A program made the position numbers and the translations under genes. DNA of 64,000 bases from Lota lota (lineage: Eukaryota > Chordata > Actinopteri > Gadiformes > Lotidae). The notes below the pieces were generated by a model, which had not been told where the DNA came from, did no database searches, and was given only the letters and a program-made list of their open reading frames with translations. The first letter of the stretch is position 1; every line of letters starts with the position of its first letter. Shown piece by piece: positions 37,750 through 64,000 of the stretch. The stretch covers positions 3,642,501 to 3,706,500 of the forward strand of contig JACYXH010000216.1 in the NCBI GenBank assembly GCA_026745465.1, in the 5' to 3' direction.

Positions 37750-38874
37750 CAAAGGTCCCATTTACTACACGTCACCTAGGTGGCTTCTCCCACTCCACCT
37801 AGGTGACTTTCCTCAGGCTCCTCCAAACCAATAGACACAGGGTGGTGATGTTGAACCGGTTTATTGTAAAGGTTGCATAGAATGAAGCATGCAGATGGTG
37901 CTCCATGCTGCCATGCCGGAGAGCTCTCCCTGAGTGTGTGCGGTGATGGCTGGTTTAACCTGTGCACACTGATTGCTCAATGTGCAACAGGTGTGCAGCC
38001 CCGGAGTCCAATCAGTCTGACTCGGGCCAGGTGAGGCTGCTTAAACCAGCCACCATCCACACACACTCCCACAATATAAAGTATATATACACTCCTCCTC
38101 CTCCCCATTCAAAAAAGAAACACATAAACCGGACTCTGACCCAGGGTTACCATAACCTAAAAAATAAAAAAAACAACCCCATAGTCCCCACACCTCCCCA
38201 GGGTGACACACCAACCCACCCTCCCCCTCCATCCTGGAGACTCGGAGGCCTGGGCTGCTGCCTTGACTGGCGGAGGTGTCAGCGGACTTGGCCATTCCAG
38301 GGCTGTCTGGACGGGCTGGCAGAGGAGTCGGTTGGGCTGCGGCGCTGGCTGGATGCTGGGGCGGCTAGCCGCAGACGGTTGCCCATGGTGGTTGCTGAGC
38401 TGCCTTCGCTGGGATCCACCGCGCCGTTGGGGAAAGGGATGGTGTTGGGAGAAGACTGTCCGTCGTCGCTGCTGGGCCCAGTGCGCCCCTGGACAGCCTT
38501 CCTGAGTCCAAATGCGGTTTGGAGAAGTCCCTGTTCAGGCACCAGTGTAGCAAAGTCCCATTGCTACACATCACCTAGGTGGCTTTTCCCACTCCACCTA
38601 GGTGACTTTCCTCAGGCTCCTCCAAACATATAGACACAGGGTGGTGATGGTGAACTGGTTTATTGTAAAGGTTGCATAGAATGACGCATGCAGCTAGTGC
38701 TCCATGCTGCCATGCCGGAGAGCTCTCCCTGAGTGTGTGCGGTGATGGCTGGTTTAACCTGTGCACACTGATTGCTCAATGTACAACAGGTGTGCAGCCC
38801 CACCCAGCCCCAGAGTCCAATCAGTCTGACTCAGGCCAGGTGAGGCTGCTTAAACCAGCCACCATCCACACACA

Positions 38875-38943
<69 letters not shown>

Positions 38944-40891
38944 ACAATGGTTTATAGATAGAAATAGTAACATATTTAACATAACAGTTTATATTCTACT
39001 AAGTCTGATAAGAAATGCTGATAAGCTAGACATTTGACAAATAGGACTTTGACTTGGTGTGCAGAACATCAAACACGAGGTCACATGGCCTGAGGTGACA
39101 TTCGACAAAAAACATAGATCCCCCCACAGATCATTTGCCACTACAGCAATAAAACCAGACTATAATAATGCGACACCCACCTGTGACGTGATAGTCTTGA
39201 GTCTTTACTAAGTGTGTGAATTGTGATATGTCTGTGTTCCTTCAGATTGAATGCCACCCCTACTTCACACAGCCTAAGCTCCTGGAGTACTGCCGGCAGA
39301 AGGACATCGTGGTGGTGGGGTACAGCCCCATCGGCACCTCCAGGGATCCATCTTGGTAACTTCTGTTCGCATGGCAGGGATAGGGCTGTGATTCCCACTC
39401 GTGGGCTACAAATGTATGCACTCACAGTATTGTCCGTTGATAACAAATAGATAAAAAAGCTGAATAACATTGGGATATACGAGTCAAACAGCCTGTACCC
39501 GCTATGCTATCCTCCCCCCCCCCCATTTCAGCAGGGCAGGTTTATTAGCCTCTGTCAAACACAAGGTCGTTCAAAATAGTCAGGAATAACATTATAAAAA
39601 CATCAAAAGGACAATAGTTTAAAGATAATAAAGGAAAATCAAGAGAAATGTGACCTAAAAGTATAAGATAGTAAATGTGCAGACATCCATTTGAACAAAA
39701 AAAGCTGTGGCGAACAGAAACATTTTGAGCCCTGATTTAAAACAACAAAGGGTTGAGTGCTCTGGAAGTTTGTTCCAGATAGGTTGTGCATGGAAACCGA
39801 AAGCAACTTCACCGCGCTGGGAACAGTGGGGCAGGGGAAACCAAAGGAATTCATGTAACAAGGAACGAACCTCTAATGTATAGCCTCATTAAAAATCGGA
39901 CCTACAGGGTGAATTTAAAATGTCCGCCCCTGCTGGAAGACGAGGTGCTGGTGTCCATCGGGAGGAAGTATGGGAAGAGCAGCGCCCAGGTGGCCCTGCG
40001 CTTCAATGTGCAGCGAGGGGTGGTGGTGATCCCCAAGAGCTTCAGTCCACAGCGGATACACCACAACTTCCAGGTAAATGTTTTACATGTTCAGTTGGAT
40101 GAACTGAAGACATGTTTGGCAGTCAATCACTCATATGATTCATTGTATTCAACAAATTGCAGTTACAATGTTGATACCAAATGCAGCATTAAAGTGGTTA
40201 ATGCTTCAACTTTCAACGTATTTCACAATAGTTCATTTTGCAATAGAGTGGACAACCCAGAACTGGATTATTTGATTTGGTTATGGAAGCAGGATATGCC
40301 ATAACAGGATTATCAATCATAATTTCATACACAAATCAATGAAGGAAAAGGGTTAGTTAATTCTAAGTCAGACTAGATACCAGCAAAATTAAGATCGAAA
40401 TTATGCCATAGCATAGGAATGATTCAACTCTCTCCAAATTTGAGTTGTAATAATGATTAAGAATCATCACAATGGAGTCAAACATTGTTTCTCTTTGCAG
40501 ATATTTGATTTTTCCCTCACTGGGGAGGAAATGAAGTCTATCGAAATGCTGAATAAAGACATTCGTTTTGTGCAGCTGTTAATGTAAGTGTGAAGAGGTA
40601 TTTTATTATTTACTTAGTAGTGAATGAGTAGTGTGCTACGTGTGCTGTGTTTATAGGCCATTCACTAGTTTGGTATTTCACTTTTATCCAAAGCGACTTC
40701 GTGATTTCAGAGACACATCAGTAAGGAGCTGTTAGTTCGAATAGAGTAACAGCTGGTGTGTTCCTAACATCTTATTACTTTTGTGACGTTATTTTGTTGA
40801 TGATGTTATCACCATGGTCTATAATAAAAAATACTGTTTTTTACACAGGTGGGCCGATCATCCCGAGTATCCATTCCATGATGAGTATTAA
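34564..40891 (+). CDS. akr1d1: 3-oxo-5-beta-steroid 4-dehydrogenase (AKR1D1)
   Basis: Cytosolic NADPH-dependent enzyme that reduces the C4-C5 double bond of 3-oxo-4-ene steroids to the 5-beta product, in bile-acid synthesis and steroid-hormone clearance. Nine coding exons of 93, 168, 117, 78, 123, 110, 166, 83 and 43 nt give 326 aa, the human length. Catalytic Asp53, Tyr58 and Lys87 fall at the human positions. Residue 120 is Glu (YIVELPMAF), the change that separates 5-beta reductases from other AKR1 enzymes, which have His there. The cofactor region includes VVVIPKSF and the C-terminus is [10 protein letters not shown]. All junctions are GT-AG and in frame, so the gene looks intact. A compact LTR element lies in intron 5 and a LINE fragment in intron 6. 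Confidence 0.96.
34756..34923 (+). CDS. akr1d1: akr1d1 exon 2: catalytic Asp, Tyr, Lys
   Basis: 168 nt, phase 0-0. It encodes [18 protein letters not shown] (Asp53, Tyr58) and ends with Lys87. Confidence 0.96.
35432..35548 (+). CDS. akr1d1: akr1d1 exon 3: Glu120
   Basis: 117 nt, phase 0-0. [15 protein letters not shown] carries the diagnostic Glu120. Confidence 0.96.
36698..36775 (+). CDS. akr1d1: akr1d1 exon 4
   Basis: 78 nt, phase 0-0. It encodes [13 protein letters not shown] and LCATWE. Confidence 0.95.
37040..37162 (+). CDS. akr1d1: akr1d1 exon 5
   Basis: 123 nt, phase 0-0. It encodes [18 protein letters not shown] and HKPVSNQ. The acceptor GAAACAG has a modest pyrimidine tract. Confidence 0.96.
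37720..37748. repeat. (TA)n at one flank of the LTR element
   Basis: About 14 TA units directly beside the 3' LTR end. Confidence 0.9.
37745..38091 (-). repeat. 3' LTR copy
   Basis: About 347 bp. It aligns with 38546 onward over most of its length with few differences, including the same CACCTAGGTGG palindromes and the AATAAA (plus-strand TTTATT at 37860-37865). Confidence 0.82.
38092..38106 (-). other. polypurine tract of the LTR element
   Basis: GGGGAGGAGGAGGAG on the minus strand directly abuts the TG that starts the 3' LTR, as expected for plus-strand priming. Confidence 0.7.
38527..38544 (-). other. primer binding site of the LTR element
   Basis: TGGTGCCTGAACAGGGAC on the minus strand, one base inside the 5' LTR. 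It differs at two positions from the well-known TGGCGCCCGAACAGGGAC complement of tRNA-Lys3. Confidence 0.75.
38546..38936 (-). repeat. 5' LTR copy, outer end expanded to (TA)n
   Basis: Matches the other LTR up to about 38875. The outer edge is then replaced by about 60 bases of (TA)n, apparently grown from the TATATATA at the LTR start. Confidence 0.75.
39246..39355 (+). CDS. akr1d1: akr1d1 exon 6
   Basis: 110 nt, phase 0 to 2. It encodes [16 protein letters not shown] and [12 protein letters not shown]. Confidence 0.96.
39650..39865 (-). mobile_element. LINE reverse-transcriptase C-terminal fragment
   Basis: The minus strand encodes [20 protein letters not shown], the pattern seen at the end of L2- or Rex-type LINE ORF2 (W-N-x-L-P then F-K-x-x-L-K). 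It lies in akr1d1 intron 6, close to exon 7. Confidence 0.55.
39908..40073 (+). CDS. akr1d1: akr1d1 exon 7
   Basis: 166 nt, phase 2 to 0. It encodes [20 protein letters not shown], part of the NADPH-binding region. Confidence 0.96.
40501..40583 (+). CDS. akr1d1: akr1d1 exon 8
   Basis: 83 nt, phase 0 to 2. It encodes [17 protein letters not shown] and ends at a GTAAGT donor. Confidence 0.95.
40849..40891 (+). CDS. akr1d1: akr1d1 exon 9: C-terminus
   Basis: 43 nt ending in TAA at 40889-40891; it encodes [14 protein letters not shown] near-copy of 21 bp of this exon (40864-40884) recurs just after the stop at 40895-40915. Confidence 0.95.
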
Positions 40892-41002
40892 TCGCGAGTA
40901 TCCGTTCCATGATGAAAATGTATCTGATTTCACCTCACCTTTGGGTTCATATACGCTACCTGTTTACAATTTACTGTGTCACATGGCTATGTTGTAACCT
41001 TT

Positions 41003-41068
41003 AATAAACTTACCTCTTGAGAGATTCCATTAGTAAACTCTAGATGGCTCCAGCTCACATCAAATAAA
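41003..41068 (+). promoter_or_regulatory. akr1d1: akr1d1 candidate poly(A) signals
   Basis: AATAAA occurs at 41003-41008 and 41063-41068, 112 and 172 bases after the stop. Either could end the transcript. Confidence 0.5.
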
Positions 41069-42399
41069 ATGACTTTGAGGCTGTAATTCCTGTAGTGGCC
41101 TCCAAATTCAATACACTGTATCCAATTATAACATTTTCTAACTGGCGATAGTCATTCTATAATAACAACTAAATAAATGTCCATCATAGTGCCCCCCTAA
41201 CCAATAAAAACAATTAAAGTTGATATTATTCATCATACCTGTGAATTGTTTTCACTTTTCAAATGCAAAGAAGCCATGCAAGAATCATGAAATTTGATAG
41301 CTGGCTTAAATATTGGGTTGAGACCTGGTTTAAAGAAGAGAGAAGTCTCATGGGGTCATGAGTTCTCATTTGGCAACTCTGAACAAACCTAAGTTAGGTC
41401 AGCATTATTACATCGGCAATAGTGTGTTGGACAGATTGGGGAGATAAGCACTGCAAATACTGTTTGAATTTCATCCGATTCAAATCTGCTAAAACTGTTT
41501 TGGCACTTGTGATGGAAATTCTTTGTAGTATATTGACAACGTGACTCAGAATAAACTTAAAGAGTTTATTGTAATAAAGGCTAACAAATAGTACAAGATA
41601 AAGGGGGTCTCTGCGCAGAGAGGCCACACAACACGTCAAGCATACAGAGGTTGAAGCGCTGTAGTGAGCCCCGAACAGTGGGCACACTCCAGTTTGAAAG
41701 CAGGAAAGCATCCTTGAGGGCACAGCTGCTGCTAGGCCACTTCTCCTTTCGGCCATCTCAGGATGTAGTTAGTGGTATTGCTGTGTCTGAGTCAGCCGAA
41801 GCTGTCTCAGTTCCTCTCCAGAGCGAATAACTAAAGGGTCACGGTATCTTAGTGTCTTGCGAACAACATGTCTTATGGAAATTTTCATTACATGCTGCAT
41901 CAAATATTGATGCAGTGAAGGCCAGGATAGCAGAAAATGTGTTTGCGAGTTCATGTTTTTTTGATGTGAGCTTCCTCGATTCCTTTTCATCTGACGTGTT
42001 TGTTCGCTGAGAGGGTATTACACTTTGATCTAATGGAACAGCACAATGTTGACACAGAGTGTGTATTTGTGAGCACAATTTTCACCCAATTTTAAGGCCA
42101 CAGGCTATTCCTTCATTTGAAAATATAATCTTATGTTTTTAAATGCAGCAGCACATTTGAAACAATATGATAACTATTTTGTTGTTCATACATTCACTAA
42201 TATATAATACATAATATACAGTAAAAGTTCTGCTGCTGGGCCAAGAAACCAATATGAGCGATCTCTACACACTATATGTATACGTTCCTATCTTAGTGGT
42301 TACACCTTAAAAATAAAAAACATTTCCTATCCAGCATTAATGAAGTTTATCTTATTTTAAAGAAAATGTTAACCAATCATAGAGCATAACATTGGTTCA

Positions 42400-42535
42400 G
42401 GATAGTCAGATGGTTGGGATGAAAGGTTATAAATTCAAACCTCAATGTCCATAGTCTACCTGCAGGCATGCTTGAGCAAGATGCATCAGCCCTACTTGCT
42501 TGCTCCTTGACATTTGTGCAAAAACTAATCAAATT
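42400..42535 (+). mobile_element. tRNA-derived SINE copy
   Basis: Plus copy with TATAAATTCAAACCTCAATG and GCAGGCATGCTTGAGCAAGA. Confidence 0.5.
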
Positions 42536-42699
42536 TGTTACTATTTTCCTCCTTCGGTTTCTCCTCCTGTCTAAATGATTTCCTGGGCGTAGGAGTTGTT
42601 GTCAAAAGACCCTTCCATAGAGGACCCTATCAGACAGAAAGACACATCACATGCCTCAGGGACAGGACCCTATAGTGTTCAGGGTGTTTCTCTCCCAGG

Positions 42700-42870
42700 T
42701 GAAGCCGGAACCCGGTGAGCTTCCGGGTTGGAACCCCAATGTTTCCCAGTCTACCAAGAGGCAAGTTTCCCCGAACCCCCTTCTCCTTAATGACATGCAT
42801 CCAACCCTGACCCTAACCCACATTCACCGCCAGTCGTGCTGGATGAAAGCGTAGACTAAATTACTAAATA
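42700..42870 (+). mobile_element. tRNA-derived SINE copy
   Basis: Plus copy: GGGTTGGAACCCCAATGTTT, then a degenerate tail ending ACTAAATTACTAAATAGC. Confidence 0.5.
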
Positions 42871-43391
42871 GCAAATGGTAAACATCACTCTCTCCCCCCT
42901 CTTTAGTCAACCTGTCAGAGAGAAAGCCCATAACTCCCTTACCCACCATCCCCCCTACCCCACCCCCCAGCTAACGGCTCTTGGGGATTGTTGGAGGCAC
43001 ATGACCTCCACACAAACCCTGCTATGGGACCCCTGCTATGGGAAAGTGTAGTGAATGGGCCGAGGGGTCTGTTTGGGGAAACGAATCCGGTCGTGGGGGG
43101 GGGGGGGGGGGGGGTCTGAATCATGGATGTGTTTCTGGGAGTAGGGGCTCCAGTAAAGCAGGACTGATGTTTTATTAACAGCACAATCAGTAAGAGAGGA
43201 CAGCCTTTAAAACTCTGCTGACCTGACTAAAAGGTCACTGTGTGTGTGCGTGTGTGGGTGTGTGATGTGTGTGTAAGGTGGCTTTTATGGTTTGCTGGGC
43301 CTTTGAACCCCAACAAATATTAATCCATCCGTCAGTTATTCCTTAGAATGTGTGTGTATGTTTATCTGCGTATGCTGATGCATTTTCTGTG

Positions 43392-43435
<44 letters not shown>

Positions 43436-43864
43436 GTTATGGAAAATCTATATGTTGTAGGTTTTTCACTATTTTTATTTAAGACTGTTATGTTGTATTA
43501 TCTAGCCCCACTGTATGTTTTCCCATATGAGTGACTGAGTGAGTGAGTGAGTTAGTGTGTGTGTGGCCTTCTTAAAACATCCGGAGGCTTCTTACCCTCA
43601 ATGTGGACTAGCATAGTCTCCTTCTGGCTGGTCTACGGACACACAGTCCCCAGAGAGAGTGAGAGGGAGACAGACAGAGAGAGATAAAGTGTCATAGCAA
43701 GAAACAGAGAGTCATAGAGGGAGAGAGAGGGAAACAGAGAGAGAGTCATGGAGGGAGAGAGAGCGAAAGAGAGTGTCATAGAGAGAGACAGAGAGAGAGA
43801 GAGCAAGAGAGAGTGAAGCAGAGACTGTGAGAGATTGAGACAGAGAAAGAGGCAAAGTGTGAGG

Positions 43865-43897
<33 letters not shown>

Positions 43898-44172
43898 CAA
43901 TTGTTTGTGTGTGTGTGTTTGTGTCAAGAGGTTACGCAATCCCTCCACCACGCGCGGACAGCTCAGACCTCTCAGCGTGTGTGTGAGCATGTGCATTGTT
44001 GCGTTGCCCTATGCGTGTTTGTTGGGGGGGCAGTGAGGGTGGTGTTGTTCTGAATGGGCCTGGAGGGGGAGGAGGAGACGCAGGGCTAAAGAGAGGGTGC
44101 AGGAGGAATTCTCATTGAGGGCTGTACCAAAGGTTTCTGCAGCAGTTGGATCCCCCGCCCTGCTATGCATGC

Positions 44173-44179
44173 TATATAG
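44173..44179 (+). promoter_or_regulatory. candidate TATA box for slc6a13
   Basis: TATATAG within a non-repetitive stretch. It would place a start site near 44205 and leave a 5' leader of about 45 bases before the ATG at 44248. Confidence 0.4.
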
Positions 44180-44247
44180 TGGGACGTGCTACCTAACAGC
44201 TCACCTAGCCGCTAAATCCCTACCGGGAGCCATCACTCTATGTTACC

Positions 44248-61962
<17,715 letters not shown>

Positions 61963-62252
61963 AGGTCAGAGACATGGGGGCTTCTCTAAGACAACCGGTG
62001 TTCATTGGTAATGAGGAAAAATGGGGAGCACAAAGGAACAGCAGCAGCCCTGCCTGGTCTCATCTGACCCGACAACGTAGCGATGCTCTGGCTGCTTGCT
62101 CCTGCTTCTTCAGACCCCGTCTCCATGGCAGCGGTGAGGGGCTATCAGGCTTTCCCCTCAGCCTACCATATACACCTCACCCATGATGGCTCTGGCCAAT
62201 ATGCGTAGTTAACGCATACACATTCAGACACACACACACACAAACAAACAGA

Positions 62253-62304
<52 letters not shown>

Positions 62305-64000
62305 CACACACATACATACAGACACACACACACATTCATACACACACACTTACATACAGACACACACATACACATACACTGCATAGATGAGGTGGAACTC
62401 AATGTCTCATCCACTCTGTTGTACAGCATTTGAACTAGCAAATTGTTTTTTAGGCAGTAAAAGTAAACTTTCAACTTGATCATGTATGCTTTCTAAGGAA
62501 GCTTTTTTTTTTTTTGCTAGTTTTTTTTCCTTTTCATGGACAGCTAATGTACAGTTTGATGGACATTGTTGGTAAGATAAATGTGTACTGTTTATTTTAA
62601 ATCGATTGTCTTGAATGGCTGAACTGAGTGCCAGAGATGGCATATAAAATGCTATCAGTTGAATAGTGCTGTTTTGGTATCTTTTGCATAACTACTGAAT
62701 ACCAAGATGATCAAAAGATTATCACTAAATGTGTATAATTTGTCCAACAGCACTGAAATGGTCAAATATATGTATGAATTCTAACTTTTTTTTATAAAGG
62801 TAATGAAAACGTCTCATTGCTGATGATTTTATACAATTATAATTTAGAAAATCAATTAAAAACATAATTACAACACATGACAAATGCTTTTTAAATGTGT
62901 TGCTTTTTTGTGATGTAAGGCTAGAGCTTTCATTGTATAAGCATTCATTTGAAATGAATCCATTTCTTGTTTTAAATTGTGTTCCCAGGCTGATAAATAT
63001 TCACAACGTTTTCTCTTAAATGTTCTCTTTGTTATTTTGATACATCCTTCAAGTGTTCTATTCATGTGTATTAAACAATATTGTACAGAAATCGAAAACG
63101 TCATCAAACCATGTCACATTGGTATATAGTTTAATGGCATTAAGATATGATAGTACATGGTCAACTTTTTGCATTTGTATTAACACATTATTATAATACA
63201 TTTGTTGTAGTCTTAACATGTGGAAAGCAAATAATGGCGGCTGTGTGAATCATAATTAACAAGGCACATCTTTTAAATCTTTCTTCGGACTAAGCACATT
63301 TATATTAAATGTTTAAAAGAAAAATGGACATGCATTTGTACTTTCATTGGAACACTCTCGCACATCTCTATCATACTCTCTCTATCTCTCTCACATGTAT
63401 AATTAACCTCCATGCTTTCTACACTTTATACTGAAACATTATAAAGTGATGTCATTCTAAGCTAAATCCCTACACTGTAATGACATATCATATTATTGTG
63501 TCATTATAGGTATCACAAGAATTGTCATTTTTGTGTTATTTTTACCATTATTATTACAATTATTATAAAACCACATTGTGCCTATACAAATAATAAAGTA
63601 TCTACCCCAAGTTTAAGGAATCATCTTTATTGTAGGTCTAAATCAATGGATTTTAATGAAGAGCGTTTGTGTATTGGAAATGTATGTGGATGTTTGTTAA
63701 CATGGGTCGCTTCAAATCAGTCCTCCACTATGCAGGCATTACATTGTGCACTATGGGTTTTAAGTGTAAATGACTCGCAGACACTTAGACACACCCACAT
63801 GAAACACTCTTATCTTGCAGATACACACTCCATCCATAAATTATTGCGTTTTGTGCAAAAACACAGCTGTGTGTGATGTGATAAAGGTTGTGAGGTTGTA
63901 AGAGATAGTGGCCGGCATCATATGCTGCCTTCTGGCTATCCAGGTTTGACCATGACCATTTAACTGTATGAGAACGTACCCTTATTTTGAACCGTAGATG
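61963..64000 (+). other. probable slc6a13 3' UTR and downstream sequence
   Basis: No further coding exon is recognised. The stretch is AT-rich with a CA microsatellite at 62229-62362 and a T11 run near 62503. AATAAA at 63592-63597 is one candidate poly(A) signal, implying a 3' UTR of about 1.6 kb; this is not firm. Confidence 0.4.
62229..62362. repeat. (CA)n in the slc6a13 3' region
   Basis: Imperfect CA repeat about 270 bases after the stop. Confidence 0.93.

Larger units (their letters stand above)
37745..38936 (-). mobile_element. compact non-autonomous LTR element in akr1d1 intron 5
   Basis: Two direct repeats of about 330-350 bp flank about 450 bp with no gag or pol. Read on the minus strand, the 5' LTR (38546 to about 38936) ends TGCTACA. 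One base later comes an 18-nt primer binding site, TGGTGCCTGAACAGGGAC, like that for tRNA-Lys. The 3' LTR begins TGTATATATAC right after a purine tract. Each LTR carries AATAAA on the minus strand. Both outer flanks are (TA)n. The size fits a TRIM-like (terminal-repeat in miniature) element. Confidence 0.8.
40892..44247. other. between akr1d1 and slc6a13
   Basis: Contains SINE pieces near 42400-42535 and 42700-42870, a G20 run (43095-43114), (GT)n at 43401-43434 and a GA-rich block (43640-43850). Frames at 41394-41990 on the minus strand resemble nothing I recognise. Confidence 0.5.

Noticed and set aside
37962..38633. 223-residue plus-strand frame
   Set aside because: It crosses from one LTR through the interior into the other LTR; the element's own priming sites place its sense strand on minus, and no gag or pol similarity is seen.
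41394..41990. Minus-strand frames of 120 and 73 residues after akr1d1
   Set aside because: No motif recognised and AT-rich codon use; most likely chance or an unidentified old repeat.

Overview
The window is nuclear DNA from a bony fish, almost certainly a teleost. Four multi-exon vertebrate genes with consensus splice sites can be assembled exon by exon, and all four reading frames close exactly. The rest is fish repeats: tRNA-type SINEs, LINE tails, fold-back elements, Tc1, Ty3 and LTR remnants. Di- and tetranucleotide microsatellites are exceptionally dense, and there are long G and C homopolymers. That density recalls codfishes (Gadiformes), but this is a weak inference and no species is claimed.

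Layout. (1) 2897-18490, minus strand: fbln1 (fibulin-1), 15 coding exons, 679 aa, from signal peptide through three anaphylatoxin-like modules and nine EGF-like modules to a C-type terminal module. (2) 21429-33385, minus strand: trim24 (TIF1-alpha), 17 clear coding exons plus one probable extra exon; RING, two B-boxes, coiled coil, proline-rich middle, PHD finger and a diverged bromodomain. (3) 34564-40891, plus strand: akr1d1 (3-oxo-5-beta-steroid 4-dehydrogenase), 9 exons, 326 aa, catalytic residues at the same numbers as in the human enzyme. (4) 44248-61962, plus strand: an slc6a13-type GABA transporter (GAT2), 15 exons, 622 aa. trim24 and akr1d1 are head to head, with about 1.2 kb between start codons.

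The genes do not form a pathway: one is extracellular matrix, one chromatin and nuclear-receptor co-regulation, one bile-acid and steroid metabolism, one GABA uptake. Their linkage looks like ancestral synteny. From memory, human TRIM24 and AKR1D1 are neighbours on 7q, FBLN1 is on 22q13 and SLC6A13 on 12p13.

The most notable pattern is that tandem repeats sit directly at splice sites. Examples are fbln1 exons 3 and 10, the probable extra trim24 exon, and above all slc6a13 exons 8 to 12. One 47-bp repeat appears to derive from an intron-exon junction, and a degraded second copy of an exon end lies in the next intron. Other points are a compact LTR element with a readable tRNA-Lys-type primer binding site, a Ty3 remnant whose gag is split by an (AG)n tract, a dispersed SINE family with at least ten copies, and a trim24 bromodomain lacking its usual ZA-loop motif. 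I found no operon, CRISPR array, RNA gene or new multi-gene system.
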